Both the position numbers and the translations under genes were made by a program. The notes under the pieces are model-generated. The model was not told the origin of the DNA, searched no databases, and saw only the letters and a list, made by a program, of their open reading frames with translations. A DNA stretch of 64,000 nucleotides from positions 491,934 through 555,933 of the forward strand of contig JHVP01000003.1 in the NCBI GenBank assembly GCA_000620205.1, written 5' to 3'. Below are positions 34,608 to 43,872 of this stretch, piece by piece; within the stretch, counting starts at the first letter, position 1; each line of letters starts with the position of its first letter. The DNA comes from Geodermatophilaceae bacterium URHA0031 (GTDB lineage Bacteria; Actinomycetota; Actinomycetes; Mycobacteriales; Geodermatophilaceae).

Positions 34608-35141
34608 ATGAAGCGGACCTCGGCCGCACTCGGCAGCCTCGGCTGGCTGCTGGCGGCACCCGGGACGGTGTGCGGTCTGGTGCCCCTGCTGATCACGGGA
34701 TGGCGCCGGCCCGACGACCCCACGCCGTGGGTCGACGCCCTCGGCTGGTCCCTCGTCCTGGCCGGTGCGGCGGTGCTGGTCCACGCGTTCACCGCCTTCG
34801 CCTGGCACGGGCGGGGCACGCCGGCACCCGCAGCGCCCACCGAACGGCTGGTCGTCGAGGGCGCCTACCGCTACGTGCGGAACCCGATGTACGTCGCCGT
34901 CCTCGCGGTCCTGCTCGGCCAGGTGCTCCTGTTCGCCAGTGGGGGGCTGCTCGGCTACCTGGTCGTCGTCGGCGTCACGACGGACGTCTTCGTGCGCGCC
35001 TACGAGGAACCAACGCTGCGCGAGACGTACGGCTCCTCCTACGACGAGTTCTCCGCGCACGTGCGTCGCTGGCTGCCGCGGCTGACCCCGTGGCGGGGAG
35101 CTCCAGGCCACCGTGCAGACCGGGTGCTCCGGCACGGCTGA
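34608..35141 (+). CDS. Isoprenylcysteine carboxyl methyltransferase family membrane protein
   Basis: A 177-residue membrane protein with four to five hydrophobic segments and the ICMT/PEMT signature: VVEGAYRYVRNPMYVAVLAVLLGQ, and EEPTLRETYGSSYDEFSAHVRRWLPR near the C-terminus. Bacterial relatives methylate small molecules or lipids with S-adenosylmethionine; there is no prenylated-protein substrate in bacteria. It is under evident TetR control. Confidence 0.82.
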   Translation: MKRTSAALGSLGWLLAAPGTVCGLVPLLITGWRRPDDPTPWVDALGWSLVLAGAAVLVHAFTAFAWHGRGTPAPAAPTERLVVEGAYRYVRNPMYVAVLAVLLGQVLLFASGGLLGYLVVVGVTTDVFVRAYEEPTLRETYGSSYDEFSAHVRRWLPRLTPWRGAPGHRADRVLRHG

Positions 35142-35156
35142 CGTCCCGACAGGCAT

Positions 35157-35195
35157 GCCGAACGCCCTCTCGACCGGATCGAGAGGGCGCTCGGC
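35157..35195. terminator. Bidirectional terminator hairpin
   Basis: CGCCCTCTCGA (35163-35173) pairs with TCGAGAGGGCG (35179-35189) around a 5-base loop. Outer GCCGA and TCGGC extend the stem after one mismatch. It lies between the convergent ICMT gene and the ABC-2 permease gene and can serve both. Confidence 0.65.
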
Positions 35196-35213
35196 GAGGA
35201 GTGGTCCCGGCGG

Positions 35214-35969
35214 CTACTGCACGGCACGGCGGCGGGTCATCGCGGCGCCGGCGACCAGGGCGACCGACACCCAGACGACGAGGACCGTGATGGACTGCGC
35301 CTGCTGGTGGCCCTGCGCCAGGCTCAGCACCGCGTTGCCCGGGTCGATCTTGTCGGCCAGCGCCGGCTGGAACGTCTGCAGCAGCGGCAGGACACCGAGG
35401 TTGACCAGGTACACGCCGGTCAGCGCGCCGGGGGTGTTGCCCAGCGCCGCGCCGACGCCTGCGCCGATGAGCGCGAACGCCGCACCGGCGATGGCGACCA
35501 CGAGCAGCGCCGTCCCGATGCCGCCGAAGGGAACCGCCGGCCCGAACAGCGCCAGCACCCCGGTCGCCAGCGCCGCGGCGACCGCCGCCACGGCGGCCCC
35601 GACCGCGGCCACCGCCAGGGCCTTGGCCACCAGGACGCGGGACCGGCGCGGCTCCAGCAGGTAGGTGGTCTGCACGCTCCCGTGGGTCCACTCACCTGCG
35701 GTCGACAGCACACCGAGCGCGAGCAGCACGAGCACCGACAGCATGCCGGTCACCACGACCGGGCCGGTCGGCGAGCTCAGCGGCCCGTCGGCGGAGGCGA
35801 CCGCCACGGACATGGCGGCGGGGGCGAGCAGCGCCGCAGCGGCGACCAGCGCGACACCCGACCGGGTGGACAGCGACTTGCGCACCTCCAACCCGACCTG
35901 GGCGGGCAGCGAGGCGCTCGATCGGCGGGCGACGACGGGACGGGGCGGGGAGAGGACAGCGGCAGTCAT
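35214..35969 (-). CDS. ABC-2 type exporter permease
   Basis: A 251-residue membrane protein with about six hydrophobic segments. LEVRKSLSTRSGVALVAAAALLAPAAMSVAVA at the start and LGVLSTAGEWTHGSVQTTYLLEPRRSRVLVAKAL in the middle match ABC-2 permeases. The gene follows its ATPase on the same strand with a 41-base gap; CGGAGGTCCTC precedes ATG 35969. The cargo is unknown. Confidence 0.83.
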   Translation of the reverse strand: MTAAVLSPPRPVVARRSSASLPAQVGLEVRKSLSTRSGVALVAAAALLAPAAMSVAVASADGPLSSPTGPVVVTGMLSVLVLLALGVLSTAGEWTHGSVQTTYLLEPRRSRVLVAKALAVAAVGAAVAAVAAALATGVLALFGPAVPFGGIGTALLVVAIAGAAFALIGAGVGAALGNTPGALTGVYLVNLGVLPLLQTFQPALADKIDPGNAVLSLAQGHQQAQSITVLVVWVSVALVAGAAMTRRRAVQ

Positions 35970-36010
35970 GAGGACCTCCGGGGAACGCAGGGGCGGGTGG
36001 GTGGTGCGGC

Positions 36011-36883
36011 TCAGGCCGCGGTGAGGGAGAAGAAGACGTCCTCGAGACCGCGCTGCAGCGGCCGGAGGTCGGTGAGCGGGTGACCGCCGGCGGCCGCGAC
36101 GGCCCCGACCTCGGCCGGCGAGGCACCGGAGACGACCAGCGCACCGTCGGCCCCGTGCGTCACCGAGAAGCCGGCGGCGGTCAGCGCACCGGCGAGGGCG
36201 CCGGGGTCCGCGGCGCGGACGGACACGCCGTCGGTGCCCAGCAGCGAGGCCACCGGCCCGTCGGCCACGATCCGGCCGCCGCCGATGACCAGCAACCGGT
36301 CGACGGTGTGCTCGACCTCGCCGAGCAGGTGGCTGGACAGCAGCACCGTGCCACCCCGGGCGGCGTGGTCGCGCAGCAGCGACCGCATCCAGCGGATGCC
36401 CTCGGGGTCCAGCCCGTTGGCCGGCTCGTCGAACATCAGCACCGGCGGGTCGGCCAGCAGCGCGGCGGCGATGCCGAGCCGCTGCCGCATGCCGAGGGAG
36501 TAGCCCTTGATCCGCCGGTGCCCGGCCGAGGTCAGGTCGACCAGGTCGAGGACCTCGTCGACCCGGTCCGCGGGGACGCCGAGCGCGTCGGCGATCAGCC
36601 GCAGGTGGGTGCGGCCGGTCCGGCCGGGGTGGACGGCGGCGGCGTCCAGCAGGGTGCCCATCACGGCGCCCGGGTTGGGCAGGGCCGCGTAGGGCCGCCC
36701 GTTCACCAGCGCCGAGCCGGACGTGGCCGGCACCAGGCCGGCGACCATGCGCATCGTCGTCGTCTTGCCCGCGCCGTTGGGCCCGAGGAACCCGGTCACC
36801 GTGCCGGGCTCGAGGGTGAACGAGACGTCGTCGACGACGGTGCGCCCGCCGTACTGCTTGGTCAGTCCGCTGACTGTGATCAT
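36011..36883 (-). CDS. ABC-2 type exporter ATPase
   Basis: A 290-residue ATPase. It has Walker A GPNGAGKTTT, signature SLGMRQRLG, Walker B VLMFDEPANGLDP and switch LLSSHLL. The C-terminal 80 residues resemble the extension of bacitracin- or daunorubicin-type exporter ATPases. It is divergent from the two-component system genes, which may regulate it, an arrangement typical of antibiotic- or lantibiotic-response exporters. Confidence 0.86.
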   Translation of the reverse strand: MITVSGLTKQYGGRTVVDDVSFTLEPGTVTGFLGPNGAGKTTTMRMVAGLVPATSGSALVNGRPYAALPNPGAVMGTLLDAAAVHPGRTGRTHLRLIADALGVPADRVDEVLDLVDLTSAGHRRIKGYSLGMRQRLGIAAALLADPPVLMFDEPANGLDPEGIRWMRSLLRDHAARGGTVLLSSHLLGEVEHTVDRLLVIGGGRIVADGPVASLLGTDGVSVRAADPGALAGALTAAGFSVTHGADGALVVSGASPAEVGAVAAAGGHPLTDLRPLQRGLEDVFFSLTAA

Positions 36884-37073
36884 GGGGTCCTCCGCGGCTC
36901 GACCGGCCTCTCCGGTCGCTGGGAGAACCCTGTCGCGGAGCGGCCGGCCGCCGCGTCGCCCGGGAGACCAGACATCCGGTCGCACATCGGTGGGCGGCCG
37001 TCATCCGAAAGTCGATCGGCATCGACCCGATCGGCCGACCCGGGTGGTGCCGAGGCCGACATACGCTCCGCGC

Positions 37074-38219
37074 ATGGGGCTCCGGGCGCGCATCTGGCCA
37101 GGTCTCCGCACGCGCGGGATCGTGCTCGAGGTCGCCATCGCGGTGCTGAGCACGGTGGCGATCGGCGCGGGCGGCGCGACGGGCGACCGCGGGCCGGTGT
37201 CGGTGGCCGTGTTCGCCGTGCTGACCGCCGTCACCTTCGTCCTGTTGCTCACCATGCGCCGCCGGGCCCCGTTCCTGCCCTTCCTGCTCAGCGCCGTCCT
37301 GTCGGTGCTCTCCCCGGCGATCAACGGCGCGCTCACGCCGCTGTCGTACGCCGTGGGCCGGTACGTAGGCCGCTGGCCGCAGCGCTACGTCGCGGCGGTC
37401 GTCGGGACGGTCGCGGTCGCCCAGCCCTGGGCCGGCGGCGAGGCCGGCGATCAGGTCAGCCGGTGGCTCGGTGGTGCGGTGCTGGTCCTGCTGCCCGGCG
37501 CGGTCGGGGTGTACGTGCGCACCCGCGCCCTGCTCCTCGCCGCGCTCCGTGACCGGGCCGAGAAGGCCGAGGCCGAGCGCGAGCTGCTGGCCCGCGACGC
37601 CGTCCTCACCGAGCGGACCCGCATCGCCCGCGAGATGCACGACGCCGTCGGCCACCGGGTGAGCCTCATGGTCCTGCAGGCCGGTGCCATCGAGATGGCC
37701 GCGGCCGACGAGGACCGCGTGCAGCAGCTCGCCGGGCAGGTGCAGACGGCGGGCCGGCAGGCGCTGGACGAGCTGCGCCAGATGGTCGGCGTCCTGCGCG
37801 CCGAGGACGGCGACGAGGCGGCGCCGCTGGGCCCGCAGCCCGGGGTCGCCGACCTGCCGACGCTGGTCGCCCAGTCCCGGGACGCGGGGATGGCGGTGGA
37901 GCTGACCGGCCCGCCGGCGGGCTCGACCCCCGTGGACCCGGTGGCCGGTCGGGCCGCGTACCGGATCGTCCAGGAGGCGCTGACCAACGCCGGCAAGCAC
38001 GCCCCGGGCGCCGCGGTCCGGGTGTGCGTCGAGCGTCGGGACGCCGAGCTGGTGGTCCGGGTCGCGAACGGCCCGTCACCGGCGCCGCCGGACGGCGTGC
38101 CGAGCGGCGGCTACGGCCTGGTGGGGTTGGGTGAGCGGGTGCGCACCCTGGGCGGCCGGCTGACCACCGGCCCACGACTGGACGGCGGGTTCGAGGTCGA
38201 GGCGGTGCTGCCGACGTGA
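37074..38219 (+). CDS. NarL/DesK-type sensor histidine kinase
   Basis: A 381-residue membrane kinase. About four to five hydrophobic segments in the first 150 residues are followed by a coiled stretch and the HisKA_3 motif REMHDAVGHRVS with phospho-acceptor H189. The ATPase part shows AAYRIVQEALTNAGKHAPGA and GYGLVGLGERV. No large extracellular sensor is present, so it probably senses membrane stress or a lipid-associated signal. It partners with the overlapping response regulator gene. Confidence 0.86.
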   Translation: MGLRARIWPGLRTRGIVLEVAIAVLSTVAIGAGGATGDRGPVSVAVFAVLTAVTFVLLLTMRRRAPFLPFLLSAVLSVLSPAINGALTPLSYAVGRYVGRWPQRYVAAVVGTVAVAQPWAGGEAGDQVSRWLGGAVLVLLPGAVGVYVRTRALLLAALRDRAEKAEAERELLARDAVLTERTRIAREMHDAVGHRVSLMVLQAGAIEMAAADEDRVQQLAGQVQTAGRQALDELRQMVGVLRAEDGDEAAPLGPQPGVADLPTLVAQSRDAGMAVELTGPPAGSTPVDPVAGRAAYRIVQEALTNAGKHAPGAAVRVCVERRDAELVVRVANGPSPAPPDGVPSGGYGLVGLGERVRTLGGRLTTGPRLDGGFEVEAVLPT

Positions 38220-38878
38220 GCGCGGTCCGGGTGCTGCTGGTCGACGACGAGGAGCTGGTGCGGTTCGGCCTGCGGACGGTGCTGGAGTCCGCCGGCGGGT
38301 TCGACGTCGTCGGTGAGGCGGGGGACGGCGCGGCGGGGGTGCGGGCCGCTCGCGAGCTGCGTCCGGACGTCGTCCTGATCGACGTCCGGATGCCGGTGAT
38401 GGACGGCCTGACCGCGACCCGGGAGATCCTCGCGCTGCCCGGGCCGCCGCAGGTCGCCGTCCTGACGACCTTCCACGTCGACGAGTACGTCTACGCGGCG
38501 CTGGCCGCGGGGGCCGCGGGCTTCCTGCTCAAGGACACCCCGCCGCGGGAGATCGCCGCCGCGGTGCGCGCGGTCGCCGACGGCACGGCCACCCTCTCCC
38601 CCGCGGTCACCGCCACGCTGATCGACTCCTACGTGGACCGTCGCGCCGCCCCGCGCCGGGCCGCAGCGCTGGAGCGGGTGGCGACCCTCTCCGACCGCGA
38701 GCAGGAGGTGCTGCGGTTGCTCGGCACGGGAGAGTCCAACGCAGAGCTCGCCCGGCGGCTGATCGTCAGCGAGGCGACGGTGAAGACCTACGTCTCCCGG
38801 CTGCTCACCAAGCTCGACCTGACCAACCGCACCCAGGCGGCGATCCTGGCCCACGAGGCCGGCCTGCTGGAGGGCTGA
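38216..38878 (+). CDS. NarL-type response regulator
   Basis: A 220-residue regulator. Receiver domain phospho-acceptor is D56 (VVLIDVRMPVMDG), with the conserved lysine in FLLKDTPP. The LuxR-type DNA-binding domain is LSDREQEVLRLLGTGESNAELARRLIVSEATVKTYVSRLLTKLDLTNRTQAA. It starts at GTG 38216 inside the kinase stop (GTGA). Likely target is the divergent ABC-2 exporter. Confidence 0.88.
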   Translation: MSAVRVLLVDDEELVRFGLRTVLESAGGFDVVGEAGDGAAGVRAARELRPDVVLIDVRMPVMDGLTATREILALPGPPQVAVLTTFHVDEYVYAALAAGAAGFLLKDTPPREIAAAVRAVADGTATLSPAVTATLIDSYVDRRAAPRRAAALERVATLSDREQEVLRLLGTGESNAELARRLIVSEATVKTYVSRLLTKLDLTNRTQAAILAHEAGLLEG

Positions 38879-38891
38879 GGGGAGATCGCCG

Positions 38892-39407
38892 ATGATCCTG
38901 CCCAGGGTCCGGGACCCACGGCTGGTGACGATCCGCCGCGGCGGGACGCTCACCGACCCCGACCACCACCTGCTCGCGCTGTGGGCGGCGACGTGCGCGG
39001 AGCACGTCCTGCACCTGTTCGAGTCGGCGCGACCGGAGGACCCGCGACCGCGTTCGGCGATCGAGCACGCCCGGGCGTGGGTGCGTGGCGAGGTCCCGAT
39101 GATGCAGGCCCGCGCGGCGGGCGGCCATGCCATGGGCGCGGCCCGGGACCTGCGTGGGGCAGCCCGGCACGTCGCGTACGCCGCCGGCCAGGCCGGCGCC
39201 GTGGCCCATGTCGCCGCCCACGACCTCGGCGCCGCCGCCTATGCGATCAAGGCGGCACGTGCCGCGGCCCCCGGAGGCGAGAGCGAGGCCGCTGGGCGGC
39301 TGGAGTGCCAGTGGCAGCGCGACCAGCTCCCCGAGGCCATCCGCGACCTGGTGCTCGACGACCAGCGGTTGCGGAACGACATCTGCTGGTCCGTCTTCGA
39401 CTGCTGA
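38892..39407 (+). CDS. Putative immunity protein (Imm5-like)
   Basis: A 171-residue all-helical protein resembling the family annotated as putative immunity proteins: LVTIRRGGTLTDPDHHLLALWAATCAEHVLHLFE at the start, repeated alanine-rich helices in the middle, and the conserved ending ECQWQRDQLPEAIRDLVLDDQRLRNDICWSVFDC. The immunity label comes from association of relatives with polymorphic toxin loci. No toxin gene is adjacent here. It is 13 bases after the response regulator gene, so it may be co-expressed with the two-component system. Confidence 0.7.
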   Translation: MILPRVRDPRLVTIRRGGTLTDPDHHLLALWAATCAEHVLHLFESARPEDPRPRSAIEHARAWVRGEVPMMQARAAGGHAMGAARDLRGAARHVAYAAGQAGAVAHVAAHDLGAAAYAIKAARAAAPGGESEAAGRLECQWQRDQLPEAIRDLVLDDQRLRNDICWSVFDC

Positions 39408-39580
39408 CTCGGGCTGCGCACGCGGTGCGGTCCCAGGCCCCGGGTCGCTGGATGGGTACCGAGGGTCATCGCCACGGAGCGGGTGTGGCAGTCGCTTCCG
39501 CTGCCGGTGACAGGCTCGGGGACCACTGCCAACCTGTCGGGTCTACCGAGGTCGTCCGCAGCTCGCGGAGGAGGACTGAG

Positions 39581-40597
39581 ATGACCGGATCACGAGCCGG
39601 GACCCACGCCGACGGCACCGGGCGCCCCGCAGGTGGACGTGGCAGCCGCGGCGCCGCTCGGGCCGCACTCGTCGCGCTCCTGGCCGGGCTGCTGGCACTG
39701 ACCGCCGTCCCGGCCTCGGCCGTGGCGCCCCCGCTGTCCTCGCCCAGCATCGTGGCCCACTTCGACCTGGCCGCGGGGCAGCAGCCGGAGAACATCGCCG
39801 TGCTGCCCGACGGTTCGTCGGTGGTCACCTTCTCCTTCGCCCGGCAGGTGGCGCGCATCGACCGGTCCGGTGGTGTGCACGTCCTGGCGACCCTCCCGGC
39901 GCCGCCTCCGGGGACGACCCCACCGCCTCTCACCGGGGCTCCGGTCGTCACCGGCGTCGCACGGGGGTACGACGGCACCCTCTACGTGAACTACGTCGCG
40001 GGGTCGGCAGACCTCACCGGCATCTGGGCGCTGCGTCCAGGACGCGCACCCGAGCGGATCGCTGCGCTGCCGCCCGGCGGCTTCCCCAACGGCCTGGCGT
40101 TCGACGCTCGGCACGGCTACCTCTACGCGACCGACTCGGTGCCCGGCACGGTGTGGCGGGTCCCGGTCCACGGTGGAGCCCCTGCTGTCTGGGCCAGTGC
40201 GGAACCGCTCTCCCTGCTGACCCTGGTGGGCGCCAACGGGATCAAGGTGCGCGACGGGGCGGTGTGGGTGACCAACACCGACCGCGGGACCCTGCTGCGC
40301 ATCCCCGTCACGAGGCAGGGCGACGCCGGGCCGATCAGCACCGTGGCCTCCGGCCTGACCGGCGTCGACGACTTCGCCTTCACGGGGGACGACGGCACCG
40401 TGCTGGCCACCCTGAACGTGCCCAACGAGGTCGCGCTCGTCCGCGCCGACGGAACGCACACCATCGTGCTGACCGCCGCCGACGGCCTGCAGAACCCGAC
40501 CGCGGTGGCGGTGCGGCACGGCACGGTGCTCGTCACCAACGCCGCGTACTTCACCCGCGTGGACCCGAACCTGCTGCGCGCCCACCTGGAGGACTGA
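39581..40597 (+). CDS. Secreted ScyD/ScyE-like or SMP-30-like beta-propeller protein
   Basis: A 338-residue protein. An Arg-rich stretch followed by AALVALLAGLLALTAVPASAVA gives a clear signal peptide with a cleavage site near residue 47. The mature part is made of repeated beta-propeller blades, for example GQQPENIAVLPDGSSVVTFSFARQVARID and GGFPNGLAFDARHGYLYATDSVPGTVWRV. This is the pattern of SMP-30/NHL-type six-bladed propellers. Catalytic residues cannot be assigned. GGAGGAGG precedes ATG 39581. Confidence 0.75.
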   Translation: MTGSRAGTHADGTGRPAGGRGSRGAARAALVALLAGLLALTAVPASAVAPPLSSPSIVAHFDLAAGQQPENIAVLPDGSSVVTFSFARQVARIDRSGGVHVLATLPAPPPGTTPPPLTGAPVVTGVARGYDGTLYVNYVAGSADLTGIWALRPGRAPERIAALPPGGFPNGLAFDARHGYLYATDSVPGTVWRVPVHGGAPAVWASAEPLSLLTLVGANGIKVRDGAVWVTNTDRGTLLRIPVTRQGDAGPISTVASGLTGVDDFAFTGDDGTVLATLNVPNEVALVRADGTHTIVLTAADGLQNPTAVAVRHGTVLVTNAAYFTRVDPNLLRAHLED

Positions 40598-40645
40598 CGG
40601 CGCCGGACCCCGTCGCCGCACCCACGAGCGCGACTGCCCGCGTGG

Positions 40646-41548
40646 TCAGGGAACGCGCTCCCGGAGGAAGGTCCCGACCCGTTCGGTCGCCTCGGCTGCT
40701 TCGGGGGTGCCGAGCGCCAGTTGGTAGACGTGCGGGAGGCCGTCGCCCACCTCCAGGCGGACGTCGACCCCGGCTCCGGCTGCCGCCGCGGCGAGGCGTT
40801 GGGAGTCGCTGAGCAGCAGGTCGGCCGTCCCCACCTGGACGAGCAGCGGCGGGAGACCGGACAGGGAGGCGAACAACGGCGACGCCAGGGGCGTCTCCGG
40901 GTCGGCCCCAGCCAGGTAGTCGGCGGCCAACCGACGGAGCAGGGCGGGCGTGGAGATCGGGTCCTCGTTCACCCGCTCGGCCATGGACGCACCCGAACTG
41001 GTCAGGTCCACCGTCGGGGACATCAGCACGGCGGCCGCAGGCAGGGGGTCCCCGGCGTCGCGCGTGGCCACGAGCAGGGCCACGGCGAGGCCGCCGCCGG
41101 CCGAGTCGCCGGCGACCGCCAGGGATCGTGCGTCCAGCTGCTGGTCGGTGCGGAGCCACCGCCACACGGCCCGGACGTCGTCGATGGCGGCGGGGAAGGG
41201 GTGTTCGGGGGCCAGCCGGTACTCCGGGAACAGCACGCGCATCCCGCTGGCCCGGCCCAGCCTCGCCGCCAGCTCACCGTCGCTGCGCAGCGACCCGAGT
41301 TCGTAGCCGCCGCCGTGGAGGAAGAGGAGCACCCGGTCGGCGTCCGCCCCCGGGGCGGCGAGCCAGTGCGCCGGCACCCCGCCGGCAGAGACCTCGCTGA
41401 CCAGCACGTCGTCGGGCACGGGGTGCAGGCGGCCGGCAGGGGCAAACGTGGCGCGGGCCTCCCCCACCGTCACCGGGGGTCCACTGGCGCTGGCCCGCTG
41501 CCGGTCCCTCGCGAGCGCCATCACGTCCTGCATGGCCACGCTCGGCAT
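40646..41548 (-). CDS. Alpha/beta hydrolase (hormone-sensitive-lipase family)
   Basis: A 300-residue esterase. The oxyanion-hole motif HGGGYELGS, the nucleophile elbow GDSAGGG and the late GLPHVYQ histidine give the catalytic set of the HSL family (bacterial family IV esterases). PEYRLAPEHPFPAAIDD is another hallmark. GGGAGGTG precedes ATG 41548. It is soluble and probably cleaves short-chain esters. Confidence 0.86.
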   Translation of the reverse strand: MPSVAMQDVMALARDRQRASASGPPVTVGEARATFAPAGRLHPVPDDVLVSEVSAGGVPAHWLAAPGADADRVLLFLHGGGYELGSLRSDGELAARLGRASGMRVLFPEYRLAPEHPFPAAIDDVRAVWRWLRTDQQLDARSLAVAGDSAGGGLAVALLVATRDAGDPLPAAAVLMSPTVDLTSSGASMAERVNEDPISTPALLRRLAADYLAGADPETPLASPLFASLSGLPPLLVQVGTADLLLSDSQRLAAAAAGAGVDVRLEVGDGLPHVYQLALGTPEAAEATERVGTFLRERVP

Positions 41549-41603
41549 CGCAGCACCTCCCGCTCCTCGCGCGTCCGACGACGTCGTCGCGGCGCCGACA
41601 CCC

Positions 41604-42128
41604 CTACGAACCGTGGACGCTCGCGCCCTCCGGGAACACCTCGCTGAGCCGCCCGGTGTCGACGTCGTAGACGAAGCCCCTGACCGGGACGTCCGGGGAG
41701 ATCCACGGATGCGACCTGGCCTTCTGGACCTGCTCCCGCGTGTTCTGCTCGACGTCGGTGAAGCTGTAGAACGTGGCCGGCCCGATCGGAGCCATCCCCG
41801 TGTCCGCGCGGAGACGATCCTCCAGCTCACTGCCGGTGAACTTCGACATCCCGCAGTCGTTGTGGTTGATGATCATGATCTCCCGGGTGCCCAGCACCCT
41901 CGTGGACACGATCAGGGACCGGACGGAGTCGTCGTCGATCACGGTGCCGACGTTCCTGATCATGTCGACGTCACCGTCGTCCAGACCCATCATCCGAGCG
42001 ATGTCGGTCAGCCGCGGATCCGCGCAGGTGACGATGGCGATCCGAGGTGCCGGTGGCTTCCCGCGCCCGGTGTCGAAGTCGTTGGCGATGGTCTCGTTGG
42101 CGCTCAGCGCCTCATCGGTGAGGGTCAC
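41604..42128 (-). CDS. Beta-class carbonic anhydrase
   Basis: A 174-residue enzyme that interconverts carbon dioxide and bicarbonate. Zinc ligands are C35 (in CADPR), H89 and C92 (in HNDCG), and the D37-R39 dyad is present. The CADPR form instead of CxDSR is typical of the short actinobacterial type. It is divergent from the hydrolase-cyclase fusion gene, an interesting neighbour because many class III cyclases respond to bicarbonate. Confidence 0.85.
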   Translation of the reverse strand: MTLTDEALSANETIANDFDTGRGKPPAPRIAIVTCADPRLTDIARMMGLDDGDVDMIRNVGTVIDDDSVRSLIVSTRVLGTREIMIINHNDCGMSKFTGSELEDRLRADTGMAPIGPATFYSFTDVEQNTREQVQKARSHPWISPDVPVRGFVYDVDTGRLSEVFPEGASVHGS

Positions 42129-42463
42129 GGCCCGTTCTCCTCAGAACTGGGTGCACCACGTCGCGCACGTCCACGTGAGGCGGTCGGCCGAGGGACGTCG
42201 GTGACGGTGGGACCAACCGCACCCGCCGATGTCTGACCTTGCGGACACGGTCGGCGGGGCCAGTCGAGCACCTCGCCGGCTCCTGCGATCCGGCGGATCT
42301 GCTCACCGTAGGACCCGACCCGACCGGTTGGAGCAGTCCACGGCGTCCCGCCTCGGGCGGTACGCCCTCGGCTCGACCCTCGGCGGCGCGGGGGGAGCCC
42401 GGACCGCCGGTGAGCGTGCTGCTTGTCGGTCCTGGCCCGTCCGAGCACAGTGGCGTCGTGACC

Positions 42464-43792
42464 ATGCCGGCGACCCGCTATGCGCGGAGCGGCGGCGTCA
42501 ACATCGCGTACCAGGTGGTCGGTAGCGGACCGTTCGACCTGCTCTGGGTGCCCGGATGGGTCTCCAACCTCGAGATGAGCTGGGAGGTCCCGGAGTACGC
42601 GCGGTTCCTCACCCGGCTGGCCTCGTTCTCCCGGCTGATCCTGTTCGACAAGCGCGGCACGGGACTCTCCGACGCCGTCCCGATCGAGCACCTGCCCGAC
42701 CTCGACCAGCGGATGGACGACGTCCGGGCGGTCCTGGAGGCGGCCGGCTCGACGAGCGCCGCGATCTTCGGCGCTTCCGAGGGCGGCAACCTCAGCATCC
42801 TGTTCGCCGCCACCTATCCCGAACGCGTCCGCGCCCTGGTCCTGGCGGCGACCTTCGTCAAGCGCGTCTGGAGCCCTGACTACCCCTGGGCGCCGACGCC
42901 GGAGGAGCGCGAACGGGAGCGCGCGATGCTGGAGCGTGAGTGGTCCGGGGACATGGGGCTGGCGGACCTCGCGCCCGGTGCGGTCGGTGACCCGGCGTTG
43001 ATGCGCCGGATCGCGACGTTCTTCCGCCGCAGCGCGAGCCCCGGCGCCGCCGTGGCGCTCAACCGGATGAACACCGAGATCGACACCCGCTCGCTGCTGC
43101 CGGCACTGGCCGCGCCGACGTTGGTCCTCTGCCGGCGGGGCGACCGCCAGGTGAGCGCCGAGGAGTCGCGCTGGATCGCCGGCCAGATCCCCCACGCCCG
43201 GTACGTCGAGTTGCCGGGCGACGACCACCTGCCCTGGCTGGGCGACGTGGACGGGCTGCTCGACGAGGTGGAGGTGTTCCTGACCGGCGTCCGCCGCGGG
43301 CCGGACCCGGACCGCCGACTCGCCACCGTGCTGTTCACCGACATCGTCGGCTCGACGGAGAAGGCGGCTGCGCTCGGCGACCGGGCCTGGCACGAGCTGC
43401 TGGAGACGCACCACCAGGTGGTCCGGCGAGAGCTGGACCGTTTCGGGGGCCGGGAGATCGACACGGCAGGCGATGGCTTCTTCGCGACCTTCGACGGTCC
43501 GGCACGGGCCGTGCGCTGCGCGTGCGCGGTCGTTGAGGCTGTGCGCCCGCTCGGGCTGGCCATCCGGGCGGGGGTCCACACCGGCGAGGTGGAGTTCGTC
43601 GACGGCCAGGTCAGGGGGCTCGCCGTCCACATCGGCGCCCGGATCGCGGCCGAGGCCGGCCTCGGGGAGGTGCTCACGTCGAGCACGGTCAAGGACCTGG
43701 TCGCGGGATCCGGCCTGCGCTTCCGCGAGCGGGGGTCCACCGAGCTGAAGGGCGTCCCCGGCTCGTGGCAGATCTACCTCGTGGAGCCCTGA
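42464..43792 (+). CDS. Alpha/beta hydrolase - class III adenylate/guanylate cyclase fusion
   Basis: A 442-residue fusion. Residues 1-275 form an alpha/beta hydrolase domain (YARSGGVNIAYQVVGSGPFDLLWVPGWVSN, nucleophile elbow GASEGGN, late DDHLPW histidine). The rest is a class III cyclase catalytic domain with the two metal aspartates in VLFTDIVGSTEKAA and DTAGDGFFATFDG. Related fusions are widespread in actinobacteria; what the hydrolase domain binds is unknown. ATG 42464 is used; GTG 42458 is an alternative, and neither has a clear ribosome site. Confidence 0.84.
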   Translation: MPATRYARSGGVNIAYQVVGSGPFDLLWVPGWVSNLEMSWEVPEYARFLTRLASFSRLILFDKRGTGLSDAVPIEHLPDLDQRMDDVRAVLEAAGSTSAAIFGASEGGNLSILFAATYPERVRALVLAATFVKRVWSPDYPWAPTPEERERERAMLEREWSGDMGLADLAPGAVGDPALMRRIATFFRRSASPGAAVALNRMNTEIDTRSLLPALAAPTLVLCRRGDRQVSAEESRWIAGQIPHARYVELPGDDHLPWLGDVDGLLDEVEVFLTGVRRGPDPDRRLATVLFTDIVGSTEKAAALGDRAWHELLETHHQVVRRELDRFGGREIDTAGDGFFATFDGPARAVRCACAVVEAVRPLGLAIRAGVHTGEVEFVDGQVRGLAVHIGARIAAEAGLGEVLTSSTVKDLVAGSGLRFRERGSTELKGVPGSWQIYLVEP

Positions 43793-43872
43793 GGGTCCGT
43801 CTCGCGACTGCCGGCCTGGACGGCGCACCGGAGGGGTGACGTGGCCGCCCGGCCGGGCCAGCATGGACCGGC

